Shown here: one piece after another, positions 1 to 8,242 of the stretch
Layout of the letters: each line of letters begins with the position of its first letter
Numbering within the stretch: the first letter of the stretch is position 1
DNA from: Nocardiopsis sp. NRRL B-16309
Lineage (GTDB): Bacteria; Actinomycetota; Actinomycetes; Streptosporangiales; Streptosporangiaceae
Direction: 5' to 3'
DNA length: 64,000 nucleotides
NCBI RefSeq assembly: GCF_001279585.1
Contig: NZ_LGEC01000126.1
Location: 124,001 to 188,000 of the forward strand
Program-made: the position numbers and the translations under genes
Notes under the pieces: generated by a model
What the model was told of the DNA's origin: nothing
Databases searched by the model: none
Seen by the model: only the letters and a program-made list of their open reading frames with translations

Positions 1-890
1 TGATGCTCTACATCGTCGTCGCGCAGGTGGGCGCGCTCGTCTCGACCAACGTGGCGACCCGTGCCGGGTCGATGGCGGCCGAGCTCGGCTACGAGACCGG
101 TGCGGGTATCGCTGCCTACAAGTTCGCGTCCATGCTCTTCCAGCTGCCGTACGCGATCATCGCGGTGTCGGTGATCACGGCGTTGCTGCCGCGGATGAGC
201 GAGCACGTGGCAGCGGGCCGCAAGGACCAGGTGCGCCGTGACTTCTCCCACGGCTTCAGGCTGTCGTCGGTGCTGATCATCCCCATCTCGGTGGCGATGA
301 TCGTCTTCGCCGTCCCGTTCTGTGTGATGATCTACGCGCAGGGCAGTACGAGCACCGAGGACGCCGCGGCGATCGGCCGCATCCTCATGGTCTTCTGCGT
401 GATGCTCATCCCGTTCACGCTCTTCCAGCTGCAGATGCGCGTGTTCTACGCGCTGGGCGACACCCGCTCGCCCGCGCTGGTGTCGATCCCCTCGGAGATC
501 GCCCACGCGGTCACCGCGGTCAGCCTGCTGTTCTGGATGGAGCCCCAGCACATCGTGGTGTGGCTGCCGGTGCCCTACGGCCTGTACTACATCGTGGGTT
601 CGGTCATCATGTGGCGCATGCTGGCCAGGCGCCTCAACGGGATGGAGGGGCGCCAGACGCTCGTCACGCTCGCCAAGATCCACATCGCGACCGTTCCCTC
701 GGCCCTGTTCGGTGTGGCCATGATCTACGTGTTCCGGGGCCTGCCCGGCGACCTGTGGCCCGCCCTCGCGTCCATCGCCGCCGGTGGTGTCGTCGGTGGC
801 GTACTGTTCGTGGTTACCGCAAAGCTCCTCAATGTGACGGAAGTCACATCATTCCTCGATTTGCTCAAGTCCCGGCTGCGACGGCGCTGA
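1..890 (+). CDS. murJ: MurJ lipid II flippase, C-terminal part (5' end outside window)
   Basis: This is the C-terminal ~295 residues of a polytopic membrane protein of the MOP/MviN family, which flips the peptidoglycan precursor lipid II across the plasma membrane. Visible are several hydrophobic helices and the family phrase FQLPYAIIAVSVITALLPR near the start of the fragment. The reading frame is open at base 1, so the true start lies upstream. The protein stops soon after the last membrane helix with a short basic tail. It lacks the pseudokinase extension found on mycobacterial MviN; that module is the next gene. The 269 bases to the next start show no further gene. Confidence 0.9.
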   Translation, partial: MLYIVVAQVGALVSTNVATRAGSMAAELGYETGAGIAAYKFASMLFQLPYAIIAVSVITALLPRMSEHVAAGRKDQVRRDFSHGFRLSSVLIIPISVAMIVFAVPFCVMIYAQGSTSTEDAAAIGRILMVFCVMLIPFTLFQLQMRVFYALGDTRSPALVSIPSEIAHAVTAVSLLFWMEPQHIVVWLPVPYGLYYIVGSVIMWRMLARRLNGMEGRQTLVTLAKIHIATVPSALFGVAMIYVFRGLPGDLWPALASIAAGGVVGGVLFVVTAKLLNVTEVTSFLDLLKSRLRRR

Positions 891-1159
891 TCACCAGTCA
901 CGGGTGACGTTGGGTAGCCGCGTACCGGTATCGACCAGAGGGTGGAAAGGTATCCCGTGTCCTCCAAACAGGCTGTTCACGCGTCCTAGCATGGACTCGC
1001 ACCGCTTCACCGCCAGAGATCTGATCATCCGAGCTGCCCGAAGGGAGGCTGGGGACAGCAAGTAGGGCCGAGGGCCCGCGCACCCCGCTACCGCTCCGCC
1101 CCACGGTGGAGCCCGCGGACGTCCGCGACGCCACGGCACCGGCGCCCGTCACTCCCATC

Positions 1160-2734
1160 ATGAGCACCTTTCTGATCGAGCCCGGGGCCAAGCTGGCCAA
1201 CCGCTACCGTCTCGACCACGTGGTGAGCGAGACCGGCGGAGCGACCCGCTGGAAGGCCACCGACGAGACACTGGCCCGCCCCGTCGCGGTGTGGACCTTC
1301 GCCGAGGGATTCCCCCGTACGTCCGAGGTCGTCCGCGCCGCCCGCGCCACCAGTCGCATTCCCGACGCCCGCGTCACCCAGGTCTTCGACGCCGACGACA
1401 CCGGACCCGTCCCCTACGTCGTCGAGGAGTGGGTGGTCGGCTCTTCCCTGGCCGAACTCCTCGCCCAGGGGCCGATGGCGCCCGAGCGCGCCGCCGGCCT
1501 CGTGGCCGAGGCCGCCGAGGCCATCGCGGCCGCCCACGCCGGCGGCCTCACCCATCTGTGCCTGGCCCCCGACAAGCTCATGTGGAGCAGCGGCGGAGCG
1601 GTCAAGGTGATCGGCATCGGCGTCGACGCCGCCCTCATGGGCACGGGCGCAGGCAACGCCTCCGCCATCGACGCCCAGGGGCTGGGCGCCCTGCTGTACG
1701 CGGGCCTGACCGGGCACTGGCCCGGCGGCCCGCAGTCCGGCCTGCCCGCCGCCCCCCAGGGCCCCGCCGGCACCTATCCCCCGGGGCAGGTCCGCCCGGG
1801 CCTGCCCGAGCCGCTGGCCACCATCACGACCCGCGCGGCCCTGCCGCAGCTGGCGGGGCAGATGGTGCCCGGACCGCCGATCACCTCCCCCGCCGAGCTG
1901 TGCGCGGCCCTGGCCGAGGTCCCGCGGCTCATCCCCCTCCCCGTCGCCCCCGCCGAGTCGGCGCCCCCGCCGGAGAACGGCACCTCCCGGCGCACCGGTG
2001 AGTTCGACGCCGCCGGGTCGGGGTCGCGCCGCTCCATGCGGGGTTCGACCACGGCCGCCGCGCGGTCCGAGCGCCCGGAGCCCTCGCGGATGGACCGCCG
2101 CGCCTCCCGGTCCGAGGCCTCGCCCAAGCGCTTCCTCATCGGGGTGCTCGCGGTGGTGGTGTTCGTCGGCGTGGTCGCCGGCGCGTGGACCATCGGCGCG
2201 AGCCTGCGCGCCCAGGACGAGACCCCGGTCGACCCCAGCGCGGACTCCGCCGACGACGCCCAGGACTCCGAGGAGCTCGTACCCCTCGAGATCACCGGCT
2301 CCGACGGGTTCGACCCCATGCCGGACGGCGACGACTCCGAGCACGGCGACAACGCGCAGTACGCCCACGACGGTGATCCGAGCACCGACTGGAGCAGCGA
2401 GGGCTACAAGGACCCGCTGGAGATGCAGAAGGAGGGTGTGGGCCTCAAGCTGGACCTCGGTGGCAGCGAGGAGGTGCACGCGGTCGAGCTGACCCTGCCG
2501 GAGGCCGACCACGGCGTGCAGGTCCGCATCGGCGACAGTGACGCCGTGACCGACCAGACCACGCTGGACGAGCACCTCCCCGTCGCCTGGGAGGGCACCG
2601 TCAACGGCACGCAGACCATCCCCGTCGAGGGTGGTCGGAGCGGCCAGTACGTCGTCATCTGGTTCACGGAGCTGCCGGAGGACGGCGGCGAGTGGCGTGG
2701 GACGATCTACGAGGTCGAGGTGCTCGGCGCCTAG
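1160..2734 (+). CDS. Membrane-anchored pseudokinase-like protein with extracellular jelly-roll domain
   Basis: 524 aa. The N-terminal ~270 residues resemble a Ser/Thr kinase fold (ANRYRLDHVV at the start, then a degenerate lobe), but the glycine loop, catalytic HRD and DFG motifs are not recognisable, so it looks catalytically dead. A Pro/Ser-rich basic linker leads to one membrane helix (about residues 325-350, LIGVLAVVVFVGVVAG), followed by an acidic linker and a discoidin-like beta domain (DGDPSTDWSSEGY; ends YEVEVLGA). The same modules are fused to MurJ in mycobacterial MviN, where the pseudokinase recruits FhaA; a role in controlling MurJ is inferred. I chose ATG 1160 because the 18 residues after the in-frame GTG at 1106 look non-conserved. 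Neither start has a clear ribosome site. Confidence 0.8.
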   Translation: MSTFLIEPGAKLANRYRLDHVVSETGGATRWKATDETLARPVAVWTFAEGFPRTSEVVRAARATSRIPDARVTQVFDADDTGPVPYVVEEWVVGSSLAELLAQGPMAPERAAGLVAEAAEAIAAAHAGGLTHLCLAPDKLMWSSGGAVKVIGIGVDAALMGTGAGNASAIDAQGLGALLYAGLTGHWPGGPQSGLPAAPQGPAGTYPPGQVRPGLPEPLATITTRAALPQLAGQMVPGPPITSPAELCAALAEVPRLIPLPVAPAESAPPPENGTSRRTGEFDAAGSGSRRSMRGSTTAAARSERPEPSRMDRRASRSEASPKRFLIGVLAVVVFVGVVAGAWTIGASLRAQDETPVDPSADSADDAQDSEELVPLEITGSDGFDPMPDGDDSEHGDNAQYAHDGDPSTDWSSEGYKDPLEMQKEGVGLKLDLGGSEEVHAVELTLPEADHGVQVRIGDSDAVTDQTTLDEHLPVAWEGTVNGTQTIPVEGGRSGQYVVIWFTELPEDGGEWRGTIYEVEVLGA

Positions 2735-2775
2735 CCGGGTGGAACGGCCACGAGTGGAGTATGTGATCAGCACTG

Positions 2776-3402
2776 ATGGACGCGGTCCACGAGCTTCCTG
2801 ACCGGGAACTCCTGACAAGGCACTCCCAGGGCGACGACCAGGCCTTCGCGGTCCTGGTCCGTCGGCACCGGGAGCGCCTCTGGGCTGTCTCCATCCGGAT
2901 GATGGGCGATCGTGAGGAGGCCTCCGACGCCCTGCAGGACGCCTTCCTGTCCGCGTTCCGCGCCGCGGACCGGTTCCGCGGCGAGTCGCAGGTGAGCACC
3001 TGGCTGCACCGCATCGTGGTCAACGCGTGCCACGACCGCCTGCGCCGCAGAAAGGTCCGTCCGGCCACCCCGACCGAGGACGAGGCCCTGGACGTGCTGT
3101 CCAACGAGCGGCTCGGCCGCGCCGGCGGGAGCCCCGACCACGCCGCGCGGACCGAGACGCGCCTGGACGTCCACGCCGCCCTGGACCTGCTCCCCCTCGA
3201 ACAGCGGTTGGCCCTCACCCTGGTCGACATGCTCGGCTACCGGGTCGAGGAGGCCGCGCAGATCCTCGACGTGGCATCGGGCACGGTCAAGAGCCGATGT
3301 GCGCGGGGTCGCGCGAAACTTCTTCCCTCCCTTGCTCATCTAAGGAACCCTCAGCCGCCGCGAGACGTCACATCTGGGAGAGGAGGTGCCACCCCATCGT
3401 GA
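2776..3402 (+). CDS. sigM: ECF RNA polymerase sigma factor, SigM type
   Basis: 208 aa. Region 2 lies at about residues 25-95 (LVRRHRERLW through FRGESQVSTWLHRIVVNACHD) and region 4 at about 135-185 (LLPLEQRLALTLVDMLGY, then the helix-turn-helix AAQILDVASGTVKSR). The length is usual for an ECF sigma. Its place between the MurJ/pseudokinase pair and trxBA matches the sigM locus of actinobacteria, where it controls cell-envelope genes. It ends in a GTGA overlap with the anti-sigma gene, so the two are translationally coupled. Regulation by the downstream zinc-finger protein is inferred from that arrangement. Confidence 0.88.
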   Translation: MDAVHELPDRELLTRHSQGDDQAFAVLVRRHRERLWAVSIRMMGDREEASDALQDAFLSAFRAADRFRGESQVSTWLHRIVVNACHDRLRRRKVRPATPTEDEALDVLSNERLGRAGGSPDHAARTETRLDVHAALDLLPLEQRLALTLVDMLGYRVEEAAQILDVASGTVKSRCARGRAKLLPSLAHLRNPQPPRDVTSGRGGATPS

Positions 3403-4319
3403 CGTCCCACCCTGACGTGGAGGCACTCGCGCTCTTCGCCGAGGATCTGCTGGATTCCGACGAGATGCGCACGGTCGCCGCCCATACCGATTCCTGCGCC
3501 ACCTGTGCGGCGACCCTGGACGAGCTCGCCGGGGTGACCCGCGTCCTCGCCGGGACCCCGGTTCCGGAGCTTCCGGGGGACGTGTCCGACCTCATCGACC
3601 GGCGTCTCGCCGAGGCCGCACACGAGCGGGCGGAGGGTGCCGCCGACTCCGGGACCGACGAGTCCGACGCCGACGCCGACGCCGGGTCCGACGCCCGCAC
3701 CGCTCCCGGTCACGGCTCATCCGACGACGGGGCCTCCGACCTCGCCCCGGTGACGCCGATCACGCGCCGCCGGCGCTCGTTCGGCCTGCCGCAGCTGCTG
3801 GTCGCGGCCGCCGCGGCGGTCTTCGTCGTCGGTGGCGGCGCGGCGGTCGTCACCGAGGTCCTCCGCTCCTCCACGGAGAACACCGGAAGCGCCTCGGCGC
3901 CCATGGAGGCCTCCGAGGAGGAGGCGCCCCAGGACATGGGGCAGTCCTACCGACCGGAGGTGCTGGCCAGCGAGACGGTCTACACCGACGCGGACCTGGC
4001 CGAGCAGGCCGGCGGCGTGCTGGAGACGACCGCCGGGACCGACGCGAACGAGGACGGCGGCCCGGAGGCCCTGTCCGACGACGCGGGCTCGGACCTGGTG
4101 GGCGCCGAGGAGTGCGCGGCACGGCTCGACGAGGCCCTCGGCACCCGGGTCACGCTGGTGGACGACGCCTTCTACGGCACCGGCGCCGAGCGCGCGTGGG
4201 TGCTGTACGCCCCCGCGGACGACGACCGGGTGGACGTGTACGTCCTCGACCCGCGCTGCGTCCAGGAGGACGACATCACGCGCAGCGTCCTGGCCGAGAC
4301 GACCGTCGACGCCCGCTGA
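3399..4319 (+). CDS. Anti-sigma factor with zinc-binding domain and one membrane helix
   Basis: 306 aa. The N-terminus carries the HxxxCxxC signature of zinc anti-sigma domains (His29, Cys33, Cys36 in AAHTDSCATCAATL). After a Glu/Asp-rich linker there is one membrane helix at about residues 131-152 and an extracytoplasmic, acidic C-terminal domain with two Cys (ECAARLDEAL, DPRCVQE). It should hold SigM at the membrane through its N-terminal domain. The GTG start overlaps the sigM stop and has a GGAGG-type ribosome site inside sigM; a longer upstream extension in the same frame would run through sigM and is rejected. The extracytoplasmic domain is not one I recognise. Confidence 0.85.
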   Translation: MTSHPDVEALALFAEDLLDSDEMRTVAAHTDSCATCAATLDELAGVTRVLAGTPVPELPGDVSDLIDRRLAEAAHERAEGAADSGTDESDADADAGSDARTAPGHGSSDDGASDLAPVTPITRRRRSFGLPQLLVAAAAAVFVVGGGAAVVTEVLRSSTENTGSASAPMEASEEEAPQDMGQSYRPEVLASETVYTDADLAEQAGGVLETTAGTDANEDGGPEALSDDAGSDLVGAEECAARLDEALGTRVTLVDDAFYGTGAERAWVLYAPADDDRVDVYVLDPRCVQEDDITRSVLAETTVDAR

Positions 4320-4321
4320 CC

Positions 4322-4391
4322 GTCGACCTGTCGACCTGTCGACCTGTCGGCGTATCGGTGTGTCGACCTGTGGCGATACCGGCGTGTCGAC
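4322..4391. repeat. 8-bp tandem array of GTCGACCT-like units
   Basis: Three perfect copies of the octamer GTCGACCT start at 4322, 4330 and 4338. Degenerate octamers follow in exact 8-bp phase (GTCGGCGT, ATCGGTGT, GTCGACCT at 4362, GTGGCGAT, ACCGGCGT) and the array ends in GTCGAC at 4386. It lies in the gap between the anti-sigma gene and trxB. The rest of that gap (4392-4525) is GC-rich with no gene. The core hexamer is a palindrome that recurs in other intergenic sites of this window. Confidence 0.85.
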
Positions 4392-4525
4392 AGCCCCGCC
4401 CGTACCCGCGGGTGCGGTGCGACCGCGCTCGCGGCCCCGGTCGGCTCCGGGCCCCGGCGGCTCCCGGGCCCGGGCCCCGCGCCCGCGCATACCCCGCCCC
4501 CGTACGCTGGGCGGATGTCCGAAAG

Positions 4526-4551
4526 GGAATGCGGTGCGCCTACCATCGGTT
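4526..4551 (+). promoter_or_regulatory. SigR-type (thiol-oxidative-stress) promoter for trxBA
   Basis: GGAAT at 4526-4530 and GTT at 4549-4551 are separated by exactly 18 bases, which fits the GGAAT-N18-GTT consensus of SigR/SigH promoters in actinobacteria. trxBA is a classic SigR target in Streptomyces. The site is about 70 bases upstream of the trxB start. Activity is inferred from the consensus and context. Confidence 0.8.
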
Positions 4552-4621
4552 GTGCTAACCAGATTTCCCCCGAGGTCACACCGGGTGACCAGGACAGCGA
4601 CTGTGCGAAGGGCCTACGAGC

Positions 4622-5554
4622 GTGAGTGACGTCCGCAATGTCATCATCATCGGATCCGGGCCAGCCGGGTACACCGCGGCCGTCTACGCCGCGCGCGCCG
4701 AGCTGCGCCCCCTGGTGTTCGAGGGCTCCATCACCGCCGGTGGTGCGCTCATGAACACCACCGATGTCGAGAACTTCCCCGGCTTCCCCGACGGCATCAT
4801 GGGGCCGGACCTCATGGACAACCTGCGCAAGCAGGCCGAGCGCTTCGGCGCCGAACTCGTCCCCGAGGACGTCACCGACGTCGACCTCACCAAGCCGGTG
4901 AAGGAGGTCACGGCCGGCGGTGAGACCTTCCTCGCGCACACCGTCATCCTGGCCACCGGATCGGGCTACCGCGAGCTCGGCATCCCGGGCGAGAAGGAGC
5001 TGTCCGGCCGCGGCACCTCCTGGTGCGCCACGTGCGACGGCTTCTTCTTCCGCGACCAGGACATCGCGGTCGCGGGCGGCGGCGACACCGCCATGGAGGA
5101 GGCCCTCTTCCTCACGCGGTTCGCCAAGTCGGTCACGGTCATCCACCGCCGGGACGAGCTGCGCGCCAGCCGCATCATGGCCGAGCGCGCGCTGGCCAAC
5201 GACAAGATCTCGTTCCTGTGGAACACCGAGGTGAAGGAGGTGCTCGGGAAGGAGCGCGTCACGGGCCTCAAGGTGTTCAACAACAAGACCAACGAGACGA
5301 GCACGCTGGACGTCACCGGCCTGTTCGTCGCGATCGGCCACGACCCGCGGGTCGAGCTGTTCAACAAGCAGATCGAACTGGACGACGAGGGCTACGTCCG
5401 CGTCGACGCCCCCTCCACCCGCACCAACCGCGCGGGCGTGTTCGCGGCGGGCGACGTCGTGGACCACCAGTACCGCCAGGCGATCACGGCCGCCGGCACC
5501 GGGTGCTCCGCCGCGCTGGACGCCGAGCGCTACCTCGCCGACATGGGCAACTAA
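4622..5554 (+). CDS. trxB: Thioredoxin reductase
   Basis: 310 aa, the usual length for the low-molecular-weight bacterial enzyme. It moves electrons from NADPH through FAD to thioredoxin. The FAD loop GSGPAGYTAA sits at residues 11-20, the redox-active pair is Cys135-Ala-Thr-Cys138, and the NADPH loop GGGDTAMEEA follows near residue 155. The C-terminal AGDV motif (VFAAGDVVD) binds FAD. The start is GTG 4622, after a GCGAAGGG-like stretch. It is followed after 109 bases by trxA, and a SigR-type promoter lies upstream. Confidence 0.97.
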   Translation: MSDVRNVIIIGSGPAGYTAAVYAARAELRPLVFEGSITAGGALMNTTDVENFPGFPDGIMGPDLMDNLRKQAERFGAELVPEDVTDVDLTKPVKEVTAGGETFLAHTVILATGSGYRELGIPGEKELSGRGTSWCATCDGFFFRDQDIAVAGGGDTAMEEALFLTRFAKSVTVIHRRDELRASRIMAERALANDKISFLWNTEVKEVLGKERVTGLKVFNNKTNETSTLDVTGLFVAIGHDPRVELFNKQIELDDEGYVRVDAPSTRTNRAGVFAAGDVVDHQYRQAITAAGTGCSAALDAERYLADMGN

Positions 5555-5663
5555 CCGACCCGGCGCGCTCCCGCCACGCACCGGGGCCGCAGCGGTCGAG
5601 CGCACCAAGGGACACACCCCGAGCTTTCCCCGACGCAACGGTCTCGCCGAACCAAGGAGAACA

Positions 5664-5987
5664 ATGTCCACCGTCAAGCACGTCACCGACGCCACCTTCA
5701 AGGATGACGTCCTGGCCAGCGACAAGCCGGTCCTCGTCGACTTCTGGGCCGACTGGTGCGGCCCCTGCAAGCAGATGGCCCCGGTCCTGGACAAGCTGGC
5801 GGAGGAGTACGGCGACAAGATCGAGATCGTCAAGCTGAACACGGACCAGAACCCGAACACCCCGCGCGACTACAACGTCATGTCCCTGCCGACGATGAAC
5901 GTCTACAAGGACGGCGAGGTCGTCAAGCAGATCATCGGCGCCAAGCCGAAGCGCGTCCTGGAGAAGGACCTGGCCGAGTTCCTGTAA
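5664..5987 (+). CDS. trxA: Thioredoxin
   Basis: 107 aa with the canonical active site WCGPC (Cys32, Cys35) and the cis-proline segment SLPTMNVYK near residue 75. It is the protein disulfide reductant that partners the TrxB encoded just upstream. The AAGGAG ribosome site ends six bases before the ATG. An intrinsic terminator follows directly, so trxBA ends here. Confidence 0.97.
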   Translation: MSTVKHVTDATFKDDVLASDKPVLVDFWADWCGPCKQMAPVLDKLAEEYGDKIEIVKLNTDQNPNTPRDYNVMSLPTMNVYKDGEVVKQIIGAKPKRVLEKDLAEFL

Positions 5988-6010
5988 CGAGGACCGCCAG
6001 AGCGCACGGA

Positions 6011-6041
6011 AGGCCCCCAGATCCACGTCTGGGGGCCTTTC
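6011..6041 (+). terminator. Intrinsic terminator of trxBA
   Basis: An 11-bp perfect stem (AGGCCCCCAGA at 6011-6021 with its complement at 6028-6038), a 6-base loop and a short T run. It sits 24 bases after the trxA stop. Confidence 0.85.
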
Positions 6042-6099
6042 ACGTGCTCCGCCTCCACCCGGTCGGGTCGCCCCCTCCCAGGCCGCCGAGGGCGACCAC

Positions 6100-6131
6100 A
6101 GGGCCGATGTTTCACGTGAAACATCGGCCCT
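6100..6131. promoter_or_regulatory. parS: parS site at the centre of a 32-bp perfect palindrome
   Basis: The 16-bp consensus TGTTTCACGTGAAACA is at 6108-6123 and is the ParB nucleation site. Matching flanks extend the dyad to 32 bp (6100-6131) without a mismatch. It lies between the convergent trxA and parB genes, so the extended dyad could also end transcription from either side (inference). Confidence 0.95.
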
Positions 6132-6255
6132 CGCGTGTGCCCGCCGACCGTCGACGCTCCCGCGCCCGTTCGCCGTGGGCCCGCCGGTCCGCGTCCGTGC
6201 GTCCGTGCGCCCGCCGATCCGCGTGCCGTCGCCGCGCGCGCCCGCCGGGCGATCC

Positions 6256-6277
6256 GTCGACACGTGGACGTGTCGAC
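6256..6277. repeat. Inverted repeat with 10-bp arms just downstream of parB
   Basis: GTCGACACGT (6256-6265) and its perfect complement (6268-6277) are separated by GG. The two GTCGAC cores are 16 bp apart, in phase with the 8-bp spacing seen at other GTCGAC sites in the window. The loop is too tight for a good terminator, so a protein-binding dyad or a decayed repeat is more likely. Confidence 0.6.
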
Positions 6278-6284
6278 AAGGCGA

Positions 6285-7247
6285 TCAACCGATCTGGGCG
6301 ATGATCCGCTCGAGGTCCTCCGGCGTCGCGAACTCCACGACGATCTTGCCCTTCTTCTTGCCCATGTCCACCTTCACGGTGGTGTCCAGGCGGTCGGCGA
6401 AGCGGGTCGCCCACTCCTCGACCTGCGGCGGGTTGGGCTCCCTCGCCGCCTTGGCCGCGCGCGGCCGCCGCTCGGCCTCGGGCTCCTCCCTGAGGGAGAT
6501 GACCTCCTCCAGGGACCGCACGGACAGGCCCTCCTGCACCACGCGGGCCGCCAGGCGGTCCTGGAGCTCGGGGTCCTCCACCCGCAGCAGTGCCCGCGCG
6601 TGCCCCGCGCTCAGCACCTTCGCCGCCACGCGCGACTGCACCTTCGGCGGCAGGTTCAGCAGGCGCAGGGTGTTGGTGATGTGGGGCCGCGAACGGCCGA
6701 CCCGCTGCGCCAGGACGTCGTGGGTCGCCCCGAAGTCGTCCAGCAGCTGCTGGTAGGCGGCCGCCTCCTCCAGGGGGTTGAGCTCCTGCCGGTGCAGGTT
6801 CTCCAAAAGGGCGTCCAGCAGGAGGGCGTCGTCGCTCGTGCTGCGGACGATCGCCGGGATCCGCTCCAGCCCGGCGTCCTTGCTGGCGCGCCAGCGCCGC
6901 TCCCCCATGATGAGCTCGTACCGCGGCTCGTCGCCGTCCTCGATCTTGCGGACCACGACGGGCTGGAGCAGCCCGACCTCCCTGATGGAGTCGCGCAGCT
7001 CCTCCAGCGCCTGGTCGTCGAAGTGGTGACGGGGCTGGCGGGGGTTGCGCGTGATCGCGCCGACCGCCACCTCCTCCAGGTACGTGCCGTCCGACAGCCC
7101 GACGGGCACGGCCTCCTCAACCACCTCGGGTGCGGGGGGCGCGTCACTCTCCGGCACCGCGGAAGCTGTCGGCCCCTGGGGGATGATGGCCCCCAGCCCC
7201 CTGCCCAGTCCGCGCCGCTGTTGGCTCACCGGCAACTCCTTCCACAC
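6285..7247 (-). CDS. parB: Chromosome-partitioning protein ParB (CTP-dependent DNA clamp)
   Basis: 320 aa. The N-terminal ParB/Srx domain has the NPRQPR motif (box I) and the GERRWRA motif (box II, CTP binding) at about residues 60-120. The parS-reading helix-turn-helix follows (THDVLAQRVGRSRPHITNTL), and a basic linker leads to the C-terminal dimerisation domain. It loads at the parS sites in this region, spreads, and recruits condensin and ParA to move the origins. It lies 38 bases downstream of parA on the same strand. Confidence 0.97.
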   Translation of the reverse strand: MWKELPVSQQRRGLGRGLGAIIPQGPTASAVPESDAPPAPEVVEEAVPVGLSDGTYLEEVAVGAITRNPRQPRHHFDDQALEELRDSIREVGLLQPVVVRKIEDGDEPRYELIMGERRWRASKDAGLERIPAIVRSTSDDALLLDALLENLHRQELNPLEEAAAYQQLLDDFGATHDVLAQRVGRSRPHITNTLRLLNLPPKVQSRVAAKVLSAGHARALLRVEDPELQDRLAARVVQEGLSVRSLEEVISLREEPEAERRPRAAKAAREPNPPQVEEWATRFADRLDTTVKVDMGKKKGKIVVEFATPEDLERIIAQIG

Positions 7248-7285
7248 TTCTCGAAAGAACTCCGTCCGGGGTCACCGGACCTGCT

Positions 7286-8242
7286 TCAGCCGTCGACCGC
7301 GTCCGCCCGGTGCGCGATCTCCCGCGCGGCCTCCAGATAGGCGATCGCGCCCGTGGAGGTCGGGGAGTAGGTCATCACCGACTCGTCGTAGCTGGGCGCC
7401 TCCGACACACGGATACTGCGCGGCACCAGGGTCTCCAGGACCAGGTCGCCGAAGTTGGAGCGCACCTCGTCGACCACCTGCTGTGACAGGTTGGTGCGGC
7501 CGTCGTACATCGTCAGCAGGATGGTACTGACCGCCAGCCCCGGGTTCAGGTGGGCCTGGACGAGCTTCACGTTGTTCAGCAGCTGCCCCAGGCCCTCCAG
7601 CGCGTAGTACTCGCACTGGATCGGGATCATGACCTCGTCGCACGCCACCATCGCGTTGACCGTGAGCAGTCCGAGCGAGGGAGGGCAGTCGATGAGGATG
7701 TAGTCGAGCTCGGAGGTGTCGTAGGCGGCCAGGGCGCGCTTGAGACGGGACTCGCGCGCGACGAGGGAGACCAGTTCGATCTCGGCGCCCGAGAGGTGGA
7801 TGTTGGCGGGAACGCACCACAGGTTCTCGATGTTCGGAACCGGCTTGGCGAGGTTGCGGATCTCCTCGTCCTCGACCAGGCAGTGGTAGATGGAGCTGAT
7901 GTCGGGATTGCGCTCCATGCCCAGGGCCGTGGAGGCGTTCCCCTGGGGGTCGAGGTCGATGACGAGGACGCGCTGCCCGTTCATCGCCAGTGCGGCCGCG
8001 ATGTTGACGGTCGTCGTGGTCTTGCCGACGCCGCCCTTCTGGTTCGAGACGCTGATCACGCGACAGGACTTGGGGCGGGGCCAGAAGGCCCCGGAGCCAC
8101 GCCTGGGCATCGCGGCCTGGGCCGCGTGAGCGAGCGGAGTGTCGGGGACGCCGTCTGTTTCACGTGAAACATCGAGCAGGTCGCCATAGGAGGATGTTTC
8201 ACGTGAAACATCGGCTGGATTCTGGGACACGAATGAGTTCAC
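7286..8242 (-). CDS. parA: Chromosome-partitioning ATPase ParA
   Basis: 318 aa. A deviant Walker A motif, KGGVGKT, is at residues 69-75; the switch segment DCPPSLGLLT follows later. The first ~60 residues are a non-conserved tail holding the peptide DVSRET twice (residues 11-16 and 24-29). Both copies are the translation of parS sites embedded in the gene. The GTG start overlaps the rsmG stop (GTGA), so the two genes are coupled. ParA forms the nucleoid-bound gradient that pulls ParB-parS complexes. Confidence 0.97.
   Translation of the reverse strand: MNSFVSQNPADVSRETSSYGDLLDVSRETDGVPDTPLAHAAQAAMPRRGSGAFWPRPKSCRVISVSNQKGGVGKTTTTVNIAAALAMNGQRVLVIDLDPQGNASTALGMERNPDISSIYHCLVEDEEIRNLAKPVPNIENLWCVPANIHLSGAEIELVSLVARESRLKRALAAYDTSELDYILIDCPPSLGLLTVNAMVACDEVMIPIQCEYYALEGLGQLLNNVKLVQAHLNPGLAVSTILLTMYDGRTNLSQQVVDEVRSNFGDLVLETLVPRSIRVSEAPSYDESVMTYSPTSTGAIAYLEAAREIAHRADAVDG
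8156..8171. promoter_or_regulatory. parS: parS site inside parA
   Basis: A perfect 16-bp TGTTTCACGTGAAACA. It is read as part of codons 24-29 of parA (DVSRET). Confidence 0.95.
8195..8210. promoter_or_regulatory. parS: parS site inside parA
   Basis: A perfect 16-bp consensus, with two further symmetric bases on each side. It encodes the DVSRET of residues 11-16 of parA and is 39 bp from the other in-gene site, exactly 13 codons. Confidence 0.95.

Noticed and set aside
4322..4391. CRISPR-like array
   Set aside because: The units are 8 bp with no spacers of CRISPR size and no cas genes nearby; the same holds for the 21-bp array at 9120.
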